Below are positions 1-6,663 of a stretch of DNA of 9,943 nucleotides, one piece after another. This DNA comes from Planctomycetaceae bacterium (GTDB lineage Bacteria > Planctomycetota > Planctomycetia > Pirellulales > Pirellulaceae). The stretch spans positions 1 through 9,943 of the forward strand of contig JAKEHX010000373.1 in the NCBI GenBank assembly GCA_022614795.1, given 5' to 3'. A program made the translations under genes and the position numbers. Position 1 is the first letter of the stretch, and each line of letters opens with the position of its first letter. Under the pieces are notes generated by a model that saw nothing but the letters and a program-made list of their open reading frames with translations, was not told where the DNA came from and did no database searches.

Positions 1-498
1 ATTCCACTGGCGGTCTATGTCAGGCTCCTTGAGCTGTACGGCCACGAGAAGATCGTTTTCAAGCCGGAGGCAGCGCCGATCGGTCCGCATCTCTCGGCCC
101 TGCGCGACGCGACCGACGGCAAGGCCCGCATTTTCGAAGGCTCGGGGGGCATTCTGCTGGTCGATAGCTTCCGCCGCGGAATTACCGGGACGATGCCGGG
201 CATGGAGATGCTCGAGGGGATCGTCGCCCTGTGGAAGGCGCTGGGGCGCGGCGATGATGCCGCCATTTATCGACTGTATTATCCAATCTGCGCCGTCGTC
301 GCACTTCAATTGCAGGCCGGGCTCGACGGCTTCTTGGCCATTGAGAAGCACCTGCTCGCGAGCCGGGGCATTTTCACGACGGCCCGTCGGCGCCGGCCCT
401 ACTCGTGGGAGCTGGACTACGAAACGGCCGCTGAGGTCGAACGGCTCGTCGGACATCTTGAATCGGTCCTTGCCAGCCACGATCCACGTCCGGAGTGA
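1..498 (+). CDS. DapA-family (dihydrodipicolinate synthase/N-acetylneuraminate lyase superfamily) aldolase, 3' part
   Basis: Reading frame 1 is open from the first base to TGA at 496-498 and gives 165 residues; the N-terminal half lies outside the window. Family members are cytoplasmic (beta/alpha)8 barrels of about 300 residues that form a Schiff base between a lysine and a 2-keto acid to make or cleave a C-C bond, or to dehydrate a sugar acid. Visible residue 21 (IVFKPEAAPIGP) fits the Schiff-base lysine on strand 6. The stretch IFEGSGG at 44-50, followed by RRGITGTMPG at 58-67, fits the strand 7-8 region of the 'GTMPG' type of DapA-like proteins. The tail holds the usual C-terminal helices, including LQLQAGLDGFLAIEKHLL. 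It overlaps the next gene by four bases, so the two are probably translationally coupled. Superfamily membership is seen with good confidence. True DapA activity is unlikely given the neighbours, and a catabolic sugar-acid or amino-sugar lyase is more likely, but the substrate cannot be read from this fragment. Confidence 0.85.
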   Translation: MPLAVYVRLLELYGHEKIVFKPEAAPIGPHLSALRDATDGKARIFEGSGGILLVDSFRRGITGTMPGMEMLEGIVALWKALGRGDDAAIYRLYYPICAVVALQLQAGLDGFLAIEKHLLASRGIFTTARRRRPYSWELDYETAAEVERLVGHLESVLASHDPRPE

Positions 499-1964
499 AT
501 CCATTGACGACGATTGTTCGTGCGCCTCAGTCCGGTTGCCGGATCGGCATCGCCCGGTGCGACATAACGCCGCCGATCGGCATTTACCATCGCATGTGGG
601 GCGCAGCGCTTCACGACCGCGCCACCGGCATTCATCGCCCGCTAACCGCGACGGCTTTATGCATCTCTTCCGACATCAATGCTCCGTTCAGCGTCATCTT
701 GTCGCTCGATCACTGCATTCTCGACGGCCCGACCTTCGCCCGCCTGCGAAGGGCCGCGTCGCTGCCGCGATCCGCTGTACTTGGATCCTTCGTACCATGC
801 GACTCGCACGTCTGCCTGACTCACACGCACGGCAGCGGGTGGCTGTCGGCGAGTCGCTCGAACCTGCCGGGCGGTGAGCTGATTGAGCCGTATCTCGACG
901 AGCTGGCGGACAAATGTGCTCGCCTTGCCAGGCAGGCAGAAGCAAACTCGCGGCGGGCAACCATCATTTATGGCACCGGGCGCTGCGGCCTCGCTGCGCA
1001 CCGCGACTTTCGCGACCCCGCGACAGGCCGTTACGTTTGCGGCTTCAATCCTGACGGGCCGGCTGATGATACACTCTTGGTGGCTCGCATCGTCGCCACC
1101 GATGACGGCACGACGCTGGGCACCGTGGTCAACTACGCCTGCCACCCGACGACTCTCGCCTGGCAGAATTCGCTCATCAGCCCGGACTACCTGGGCGCCA
1201 TGCGCGAGGTCGTGGAACGCGAAACTGAGGCGCCCTGCCTCTTCCTGCAAGGCGCTTCGGGCGACCTGGGGCCACGGGAGGGGTTTGTGGGTGAGCCAGA
1301 GGCGGCCGATGCGAACGGTCGCCAACTCGGCTATGCAGTGCTAGCCGCTCTCGAGGCGCTGCCGCCGGCGGGAACGCAGTACGTGTATTCCGGCCCCGTG
1401 GTCTCTGGAGCGACACTGGGGACCTGGTGTCACCAGTCGTGGGAGCCTTGCGATCTGTTGGGCACGGGCCGAGTGAGCGTCAGCTTGCCGTACCGACTCG
1501 ACTTGCCATCGCTGGAACAGTCGCTGCAAGCTCACGAGCGGTGGCAGTCCGCAGAAGCCGAAGCTCGCCAGGGCGGCGACGAGAGTCGCGTCCGCGACTG
1601 CCGAGCCCAGGTTGAGCAAATGACACGGCAAATCGCCCGGCTCGAGGCTTTGCCAAAGGGTGCAGAATTCCCCTATCGGTTCGATCTGCTGGTGATGGGC
1701 GATTCGTTCTGGATCTTCTGCCCTGGCGAGTTGTATCAGGCATTTCAAACGACCCTGCGGGCCCGGTTTCCGGAACAGGCCCTGATCATCGCGACCATCG
1801 CCAACGACTGGCAGCCGGGATATATTCCAACTGCTGACAGCTACGGAAAGGGCATCTATCAGGAAGCGCTCTCGCCACTTGCGGCGGGCGGGCTGGAGAA
1901 GCTGATCGACGCCGCAGCCAAACAGATCGCATTGCTGATCGAAGTGCGCTCGCCGAGCCGGTGA
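495..1964 (+). CDS. Neutral/alkaline ceramidase N-terminal-domain-like metal-dependent amidohydrolase
   Basis: 489 residues starting at GTG (495), whose last bases form the TGA of the upstream gene. The only purine-rich stretch before it is CGGA, so translation probably depends on coupling. The fold is recognised from CDITPPIGI (22-30), THTHGSG (109-115), NYACHP (213-218), LQGASGDLGP (251-260), CPGELYQAF (409-417) and GYIPTADSY (442-450). In neutral ceramidases the corresponding places supply the zinc ligands: here H110 (with H112), H217, E412 and one of the tyrosines around 443-450. Those enzymes use Ser in GDVSPN as nucleophile, whereas this protein has Gly at 259 (GDLGP). It ends after the N-terminal-type domain and lacks the C-terminal Ig-like domain of true ceramidases. 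A charged, probably helical insertion (about 337-387) precedes the E412 motif. No signal peptide is visible, so it should act in the cytoplasm. Hydrolysis of an amide or ester in a sugar- or lipid-derived compound is plausible but unproven. The family is well supported and the substrate is unknown. Confidence 0.8.
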   Translation: MNPLTTIVRAPQSGCRIGIARCDITPPIGIYHRMWGAALHDRATGIHRPLTATALCISSDINAPFSVILSLDHCILDGPTFARLRRAASLPRSAVLGSFVPCDSHVCLTHTHGSGWLSASRSNLPGGELIEPYLDELADKCARLARQAEANSRRATIIYGTGRCGLAAHRDFRDPATGRYVCGFNPDGPADDTLLVARIVATDDGTTLGTVVNYACHPTTLAWQNSLISPDYLGAMREVVERETEAPCLFLQGASGDLGPREGFVGEPEAADANGRQLGYAVLAALEALPPAGTQYVYSGPVVSGATLGTWCHQSWEPCDLLGTGRVSVSLPYRLDLPSLEQSLQAHERWQSAEAEARQGGDESRVRDCRAQVEQMTRQIARLEALPKGAEFPYRFDLLVMGDSFWIFCPGELYQAFQTTLRARFPEQALIIATIANDWQPGYIPTADSYGKGIYQEALSPLAAGGLEKLIDAAAKQIALLIEVRSPSR

Positions 1965-2010
1965 TGAGCAACACGATGCAGCCCTTCGTCCCAATGCCCA
2001 AGGTATCCCT

Positions 2011-3480
2011 ATGACGAATCCAATGGCCTCTGCAATCAAGGGATCCAAGTTCGCAAATTCGCTGCTTTTCGCGTTGTTGCTCGTGTTGGCCGTTGTTCCA
2101 GCTGGGTCCGCAGTGCCAACTGGGTCCGCACGCGCGGCAGACCGGCCCCCGAATTTCGTCGTCATTTACTGCGACGACCTCGGCTATGCCGATATCGGCC
2201 CATTCGGCGCGAAAGGCTACGCGACGCCCAATCTCGACCGCATGGCCGGCGAAGGAATGCGGCTGACGAGCTTTGAGGTTGCGGCGGCTGTGTGCAGCGC
2301 GTCGCGCGTCGCACTTTTGACCGGATGCTATCCGCAGCGAGTGGGAATCCTGGGAGCGCTGGGGCCGGCAGCCAAACTCGGCATCCACGACGATGAGGTA
2401 CTGCTGAGCGAGATTCTCAAGGCTCGCGGCTACGCTACGGCGATCTTCGGCAAATGGCACCTGGGCCACCACCCGCAATTCCTGCCCACGCGGCACGGCT
2501 TTGATCGTTATTTCGGCCTGCCGTACTCGAACGACATGTGGCCGCTGCATCCCACAAACAAGACCTTTCCGCCTTTGCCGCTGATCGATGGCGAGAAAAC
2601 GATCGAGCACAACCCGGACCAGACGCAGCTGACTACGTGGTACACCGAGCGGGCGGTGAAATTCATCGAGGAAAACCGCGAGCGGCAGTTTTTTCTATAC
2701 GTGCCGCACAGCATGCCGCACGTGCCGCTGTTCGTTTCGGACAAGTTCAAGGGGAAGACCAAACGGGGCCTGTTTGGCGACGTGATTGCCGAAATCGACT
2801 GGAGCGTCGGGCAAATTCTTGACGCGCTCAAGGCTCATGGAATCGACGAGCGGACGCTGGTTCTTTTCGCCAGCGACAACGGGCCATGGCTGTCGTACGG
2901 CAATCACTGCGGCTCGGCCGGCCCGCTGCGCGAGGGGAAGGGGACGGTGTGGGAAGGGGGGCATCGCGTGCCGTGCGTAGCACGCTGGCCGGGCAAGATT
3001 CCTCCCGCCAGCGGATGCGACGAATTGTGCGGCACGATCGATGTACTGCCGACATTCGCCAGGCTGGCCGGAGGCGAGGCGCCGCAAGACCGCCTCATCG
3101 ATGGCCGCGACATCTGGCCGCTGCTCGCGGGCGACAAGCGGGCCAGGTCGCCCCACGAAGCGTTCTATTACTACTGGGACTACGGCCTGGAAGCGGTTCG
3201 CAGCAGAAACTGGAAGCTGCATTTCCCGCATGAGTATCGCTCGCTGGCCGGCCCGCCCGGCAACGATGGCCAGCCGGCGCCGTACGAGCAGCGAATGACG
3301 GCGCTGGCGCTCTTCGACCTGGCCGCCGATGTCGGCGAGACGAAAAATGTCGCCGCGGAGCATCCCGAGATCGTGGCGAAACTGCAGGCACTGGGCAATC
3401 GCGCCCGCGACGATCTGGGCGATTCGCTCACTAATCGCATGGGGAAGAACCGCCGTCCGGCTGGAAAGCTGCGCGAATAG
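2011..3480 (+). CDS. Exported S1-family sulfatase (formylglycine-dependent, arylsulfatase/GALNS-like)
   Basis: 489 residues. ATG at 2011 has AAGGT about six bases upstream. Residues 1-42 look like a Sec signal peptide: K10/K13, then a hydrophobic run LLFALLLVLAVV, with likely cleavage near ARA-A (42/43). Sulfatases hydrolyse sulfate esters and belong to the alkaline phosphatase superfamily. The expected motifs appear in order: metal-binding DD at 55-56; CSASR at 95-99, where C95 is the residue oxidised to formylglycine (C-x-A/P-S-R), followed by ALLTG; GKWHLG at 147-152; PHSMPHVP at 232-239; SDNGPW at 288-293 (metal ligands D289/N290); and GKGTVWEGGHRVP from about 309. The length is normal and all the key residues are present, so it should be active if a formylglycine-generating enzyme exists elsewhere. 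It follows the ceramidase-like gene by 46 nt on the same strand with no terminator between, so it is probably in the same unit. The substrate, perhaps a sulfated polysaccharide or amino sugar, is inferred only. Confidence 0.95.
   Translation: MTNPMASAIKGSKFANSLLFALLLVLAVVPAGSAVPTGSARAADRPPNFVVIYCDDLGYADIGPFGAKGYATPNLDRMAGEGMRLTSFEVAAAVCSASRVALLTGCYPQRVGILGALGPAAKLGIHDDEVLLSEILKARGYATAIFGKWHLGHHPQFLPTRHGFDRYFGLPYSNDMWPLHPTNKTFPPLPLIDGEKTIEHNPDQTQLTTWYTERAVKFIEENRERQFFLYVPHSMPHVPLFVSDKFKGKTKRGLFGDVIAEIDWSVGQILDALKAHGIDERTLVLFASDNGPWLSYGNHCGSAGPLREGKGTVWEGGHRVPCVARWPGKIPPASGCDELCGTIDVLPTFARLAGGEAPQDRLIDGRDIWPLLAGDKRARSPHEAFYYYWDYGLEAVRSRNWKLHFPHEYRSLAGPPGNDGQPAPYEQRMTALALFDLAADVGETKNVAAEHPEIVAKLQALGNRARDDLGDSLTNRMGKNRRPAGKLRE
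2098..2133 (+). repeat. 18-bp imperfect tandem duplication inside the sulfatase signal peptide
   Basis: Units 2098-2115 and 2116-2133 share CCA-R-CTGGGTCCGCA (14 of the first 15 bases) and encode P-A-G-S-A-V then P-T-G-S-A-R. The unit is six codons, so the frame is kept. It lies between the hydrophobic core and the predicted cleavage site, where length changes are tolerated. It looks like a recent slippage duplication. Confidence 0.7.
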
Positions 3481-3489
3481 GCCGCGGCC
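3480..3489. other. 10-bp GC palindrome at the convergent gene junction
   Basis: GGCCGCGGCC is self-complementary and spans the last base of the sulfatase stop codon and most of the 12-bp gap to the stop of the minus-strand PPC gene (3493-3495). It has no T-tract and no room for a proper loop, so there is no clear terminator between these converging genes. The two transcripts probably overlap at their 3' ends. Confidence 0.4.
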
Positions 3490-3492
3490 CGG

Positions 3493-5253
3493 TCACTTCG
3501 TAACGGTCAGCCAAACCGCGGCGTGCTTGTCGGTCAGCGGCAGGCCGAGCCGGAAACGAGCAACGCGGACCAATTCGCCCTCGTCGTTCTTGAACCGGCC
3601 TTCAATCCGGATGGGACCGCCGCCTGGCTGAATGGCCGCAGGATCGGCCTTCAAGATCAGCTTGGCGTTGGCCGGCGCTGCCGCCTGCCCGCCCCCACGA
3701 CGCCGGCTGCGGCGGCCGCTTTCCTGGCCACTCGCGCCGCCCGTCGCTTGCACATTCAGCGGTTCGGCCGCAACTCCCGCCGGCAAGTCGAGCACGCGAA
3801 TCTCAACCGACTCCGCGAATCCCTCCAGGCCGGTTGCCGTGAGCGGAATTTCCAGCGGTTTATCGGCAGCAAGGACAAATGAATCGGCGGCGAGCGACAA
3901 CTCGAAGTCGGGTTCGGGCGAGTCGATCGAGAGCCGATAGACCATCCGCAAGCCGCCTCGGCCCGCCAGGTCGCGTACGACGACACGCTGCTGGCCATCC
4001 GCAGCGATGGTCGCCGAAAGCGTTGGATCGCGGTCGTCGCGCCCCGCGTCGTCCTGCTCCGCGACCACCTGGCCGACGGCATCGATCAGGGCAATCGTGA
4101 GATCGGTCGGAAATCCCAGGCTGCCGGCCGCAGTACGCACGCGGACCTTTTGACCTTTCGTTCCCGAGAACGCAAACGCGTCGGTGTCGTTTGCGGATTC
4201 CAATCGCCCGCTGATCGTGACGGGAAGCTGCACCTGGTGCGGCTGCGACGGAGCGCTGTTTTCGGCGGCGACCACTGCCGCATAGCCACCGCGCGGCGCC
4301 GGCCAAACGCCCGCCGCATCAGGGCGGAATAGCCACGCCACTGCCTCGTCGCCGCCGGGCGGTACGTCGATGATGGCCGGCTGCGGCAAGTTCCAGCCCG
4401 CCAGCTGCGCCTGAGCCGCATCTTTGGAGAGGGCGAGCGGCAAAACATGATCGACAAATCCGCCCGTGGTGAGCGTCAGCCGATAAACATAGGTTTCACC
4501 CCCAGCGAAGCCGATCGTGCTATTGGGCTCGGACGGAAAGGCGAACAGCCGTAGCAGATGCGGGCCATCCTTGCGGGCAGTAAACGCGATCTGCGGGTCG
4601 AGGCCGATGGCGTCATGATTCTGAGCAGCAACATAGGCCTCGGTTACCGTTTGCTGCGTCAATGAATCGGTGCGCGGCGACGTTTCGCAGATTTGAAGCA
4701 CCGCGTCCAGCGGCGAGGCGAGCACCGAATTGGCCTGGAGCGATGCGACCAGGGTTTGGCCCTTGGTGAGCGACATCAAAAAACAATCCTCATCGCCGCT
4801 CTTGCCCAGGCGGCCATTGATGGTGACTTTCGCATCAGTCGGCATCGCCTTGCTGGGCGAATCATTCGGCTCGATTTCGTCCAACTCGGGCAATGTACCC
4901 ACAATGAACGGCCGAAGTGACGACGCGCCGCCACTGCCAAACAGCCGAAGCCAATAAACGCCTGGGGCGGCGTCCGCGGCGATAGTCACCTTCAGCTTGC
5001 CTTTTTCGGCCTCGCTCGTCGCGCTCAGCCCGGGGCGGTCGGACCAGATTTGCACTGGCCAGTTCGAGAATTCGCCCGCGGCCGTGATGGTGGCAGTCTG
5101 CCCGCGCTGGCCGCCGGAGGGAAAAAAGTAGTTGACCTTGGGGGGCGCGGCAAGGAGCGGCTGAGCGAGCACAGGCAGCAATGCCCACGACAGTAGCCGA
5201 CAAAAAGGGGTCGGGAGTCTTTGGCCGTATGACGATTTCATGAAAGACGACAT
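3493..5253 (-). CDS. Exported PPC-domain/Ig-like protein (third gene of the DUF1549-DUF1501 operon)
   Basis: 586 residues from ATG at 5253. An alternative ATG at 5241 (residue 5) has GAGG twelve bases upstream and may be the real start, because GAGG abuts the first ATG with no spacing. Residues 1-36 form a signal peptide, with hydrophobic LLSWALLPVLA and cleavage near LLA-A/P, so the protein is exported. After it come an IPT/TIG-like beta domain (about 40-118: VNYFFPSGGQRGQTATITAAG), then a first PPC (pre-peptidase C-terminal) domain starting with the hallmark EIEPND (126-131), and a second PPC-like domain (about 340-443: GRLESANDTDAFAF, KGQKVRVRT). The C-terminal beta region (about 450-586) is interrupted by an Arg/Gly/Ala-rich patch at 503-528. 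No protease or other enzyme domain is visible. In planctomycetes such proteins follow DUF1549 and DUF1501 genes, and a role in binding or organising surface complexes is an inference. The first codons lie inside a large inverted repeat (5208-5279). Confidence 0.85.
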   Translation of the reverse strand: MSSFMKSSYGQRLPTPFCRLLSWALLPVLAQPLLAAPPKVNYFFPSGGQRGQTATITAAGEFSNWPVQIWSDRPGLSATSEAEKGKLKVTIAADAAPGVYWLRLFGSGGASSLRPFIVGTLPELDEIEPNDSPSKAMPTDAKVTINGRLGKSGDEDCFLMSLTKGQTLVASLQANSVLASPLDAVLQICETSPRTDSLTQQTVTEAYVAAQNHDAIGLDPQIAFTARKDGPHLLRLFAFPSEPNSTIGFAGGETYVYRLTLTTGGFVDHVLPLALSKDAAQAQLAGWNLPQPAIIDVPPGGDEAVAWLFRPDAAGVWPAPRGGYAAVVAAENSAPSQPHQVQLPVTISGRLESANDTDAFAFSGTKGQKVRVRTAAGSLGFPTDLTIALIDAVGQVVAEQDDAGRDDRDPTLSATIAADGQQRVVVRDLAGRGGLRMVYRLSIDSPEPDFELSLAADSFVLAADKPLEIPLTATGLEGFAESVEIRVLDLPAGVAAEPLNVQATGGASGQESGRRSRRRGGGQAAAPANAKLILKADPAAIQPGGGPIRIEGRFKNDEGELVRVARFRLGLPLTDKHAAVWLTVTK

Positions 5254-5279
5254 CCTCTACGGCCAAAGACTCCCGACCC
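5202..5279 (-). terminator. Perfect 22-bp hairpin plus T-tract overlapping the PPC gene start; terminator- or attenuator-like
   Basis: Arms at 5208-5229 and 5258-5279 are exact reverse complements (core GGTCGGGAGTCTTTGG) around a 28-nt spacer. Read on the minus strand, the second arm is followed by one more C and then TTTTT (5206-5202), the layout of a Rho-independent terminator downstream of DUF1501 (stop at 5319-5321). The spacer holds GAGG and both candidate ATGs of the PPC gene, as well as a smaller palindrome TTTCATGAAA (5236-5245). Codons 9-16 of the PPC protein are encoded by the distal arm. It could be an attenuator limiting PPC transcription, a translational control hairpin, or an inserted REP-like element. 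The structure is seen directly and its role is inferred. Confidence 0.55.
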
Positions 5280-5288
5280 TGCGCCTGC

Positions 5289-5310
5289 GGAACGCCACGG
5301 AGGGCATTCC
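5289..5310. repeat. Second small inverted repeat between DUF1501 and the PPC gene
   Basis: GGAACGCC (5289-5296) pairs with GGCATTCC (5303-5310) with one mismatch and a six-base loop. It begins eight bases beyond the DUF1501 stop codon and ends nine bases before the 22-bp arm. Together the two palindromes fill most of the intergenic gap, as expected for a REP-like element or an RNA processing site. Confidence 0.5.
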
Positions 5311-5318
5311 CTACAGCG

Positions 5319-6641
5319 CTACGCCATCAGCTCCCGAATCGGCGTCGGGTCGCTCACCAGGTGGACCGGCCGTCCCTCGTGCGTGTAGTACATCTTGTCG
5401 GGATCGATGCCGAGCTTGGTGTAGATCGTGGAGACGAAGTTCTCGGGCGAAAGGACCCGCTCGATAGCGGCGAAGCCCTTGGGGTCGGTGGCACCGACCG
5501 CCTGCCCGCCCGGAGTTCCGCCGCCAGCAAAGAGGACGCTCATCGCGTTGGACCAGTGGTCGCGGCCTGCGTCCTTGTTGATTTGCGGCGTCCGGCCAAA
5601 CTCGCCCAGGGCGATCACCATCGTTGTGTCCAAAAGTCCCCGCTCGGACAGATCTTCAACGAGCGTCGCAACCGTGTTGTCCCAGGCGGGCATCCGCTTG
5701 TTGAAAGCGTTGAACAGATCGGTGTGATGGTCCCAGCCGCCATCGTAGAGCGTGATGAAGGGCACGCCCGCTTCGACGAGGCGGCGGGCAAGCAGGGCCC
5801 GTTGCCCGAATCCGGTGCGGCCATATCGCTCGCGGGTCTTCGCCGGCTCGCTGTGAATGTCGAACGCCTTCTGGGCGTCCTTCGAAAGGACAAGCGAGTA
5901 ACCCTGCTGGTAAAACTGGTCTATGTCGCGGACCGGGTCGGCAGCCGCGTCGTCCTGGATCCGCTGCATACGATCGACGAGCTTGCGCAGGTCCTTGCGG
6001 CCCTGGAAGCGGCCCTCGGTCAGCTCGCGCGGGATGGCCACGTCGCGCACGCGGAAGTTGGGGTTCTCGGGGTTCTCTTCGACCACGAATGGGGCATAGC
6101 GGGCCCCCAGAAAGTTCGGCCCGCCGGAGCGCGACATCTCGGGCATGGAAAAATAGGCCGGCAGTCCAGGAGGAGCGCCGCACTCGCGAGCGACGGCCGA
6201 GCCGAGGCTCGGGTGATAGCTGACAAACGCCCCGCAGCCGACCGGTATCCGCGGCGGCGCACCGGTCATCATGTAATGATTCCCGGCGCCGTGGTTGCCC
6301 TGATCGTGGCGGATCGAGCGGACCACGGCGAACTTGTCGCTGATCGAAGCCAGCCGCCGCATGTGCTGCGAAAAATGGACGCCGGGCGTCTTGGTGGCGA
6401 GCGCGTCGAACTGGCCGCGGAATTCCTGCGGCGCATCGGGTTTGGGGTCAAAGGTCTCGTAGTGCGAAGGGCCGCCATCCATCCAGATGAGGATGCAGGC
6501 TTTGGCCTGGCGCGCGGGATTGACCGCGGCGGAGGCGGTCGAGCGGAGCGCCCCCGCCAGGCCGCCGCCAAACAGGCCGGCCAGCCCAAGGCGCAGGCAG
6601 TCGCGCCGCGTGAATCCTTCGCAGTTGTGGTGCAGCGTCAT
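5319..6641 (-). CDS. DUF1501 family protein, Tat-exported
   Basis: 440 residues from ATG at 6641, preceded by AAGGA with a seven-base spacer. The frame also opens five codons earlier at a TTG, which would put that ribosome site inside the gene, so I reject it. The N-terminus carries a twin-arginine motif (TRRDCLR, 11-17) followed by the weakly hydrophobic LGLAGLFGGGLAGAL, typical of Tat export. DUF1501 proteins resemble the alkaline phosphatase/sulfatase fold: LIWMDGGPSH (51-60), HDQGNHGAGNHY (112-123), LYDGGWDHH (298-306), ALGEFGRTP (344-352) and GRDHWSN (359-365) are the conserved metal-site-like motifs, and the C-terminal GRPV..L stretch is also present. The length is normal. It starts 22 nt after the DUF1549/DUF1553 gene, so the two are co-transcribed. 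The biochemical role is not established; a periplasmic hydrolase working with the cytochrome-like partner is an inference. Family assignment is very secure. Confidence 0.95.
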   Translation of the reverse strand: MTLHHNCEGFTRRDCLRLGLAGLFGGGLAGALRSTASAAVNPARQAKACILIWMDGGPSHYETFDPKPDAPQEFRGQFDALATKTPGVHFSQHMRRLASISDKFAVVRSIRHDQGNHGAGNHYMMTGAPPRIPVGCGAFVSYHPSLGSAVARECGAPPGLPAYFSMPEMSRSGGPNFLGARYAPFVVEENPENPNFRVRDVAIPRELTEGRFQGRKDLRKLVDRMQRIQDDAAADPVRDIDQFYQQGYSLVLSKDAQKAFDIHSEPAKTRERYGRTGFGQRALLARRLVEAGVPFITLYDGGWDHHTDLFNAFNKRMPAWDNTVATLVEDLSERGLLDTTMVIALGEFGRTPQINKDAGRDHWSNAMSVLFAGGGTPGGQAVGATDPKGFAAIERVLSPENFVSTIYTKLGIDPDKMYYTHEGRPVHLVSDPTPIRELMA

Positions 6642-6663
6642 GGTTTGGTCCTTCAAAATGTGG

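Noticed and set aside
17..877. Plus-strand frame of 286 codons overlapping the DapA-like and ceramidase-like genes
   Set aside because: It crosses two well-supported genes in another frame, and its product is Arg/Ser-rich with no motif.
5208..5279. Invertible DNA switch flanked by inverted repeats
   Set aside because: The spacer is only 28 bp, too short for known invertases to invert usefully, and no recombinase gene is in the window.
6642..6656. Five-codon upstream extension of the DUF1501 gene from TTG
   Set aside because: It contains the AAGGA ribosome site that correctly spaces the ATG at 6641.
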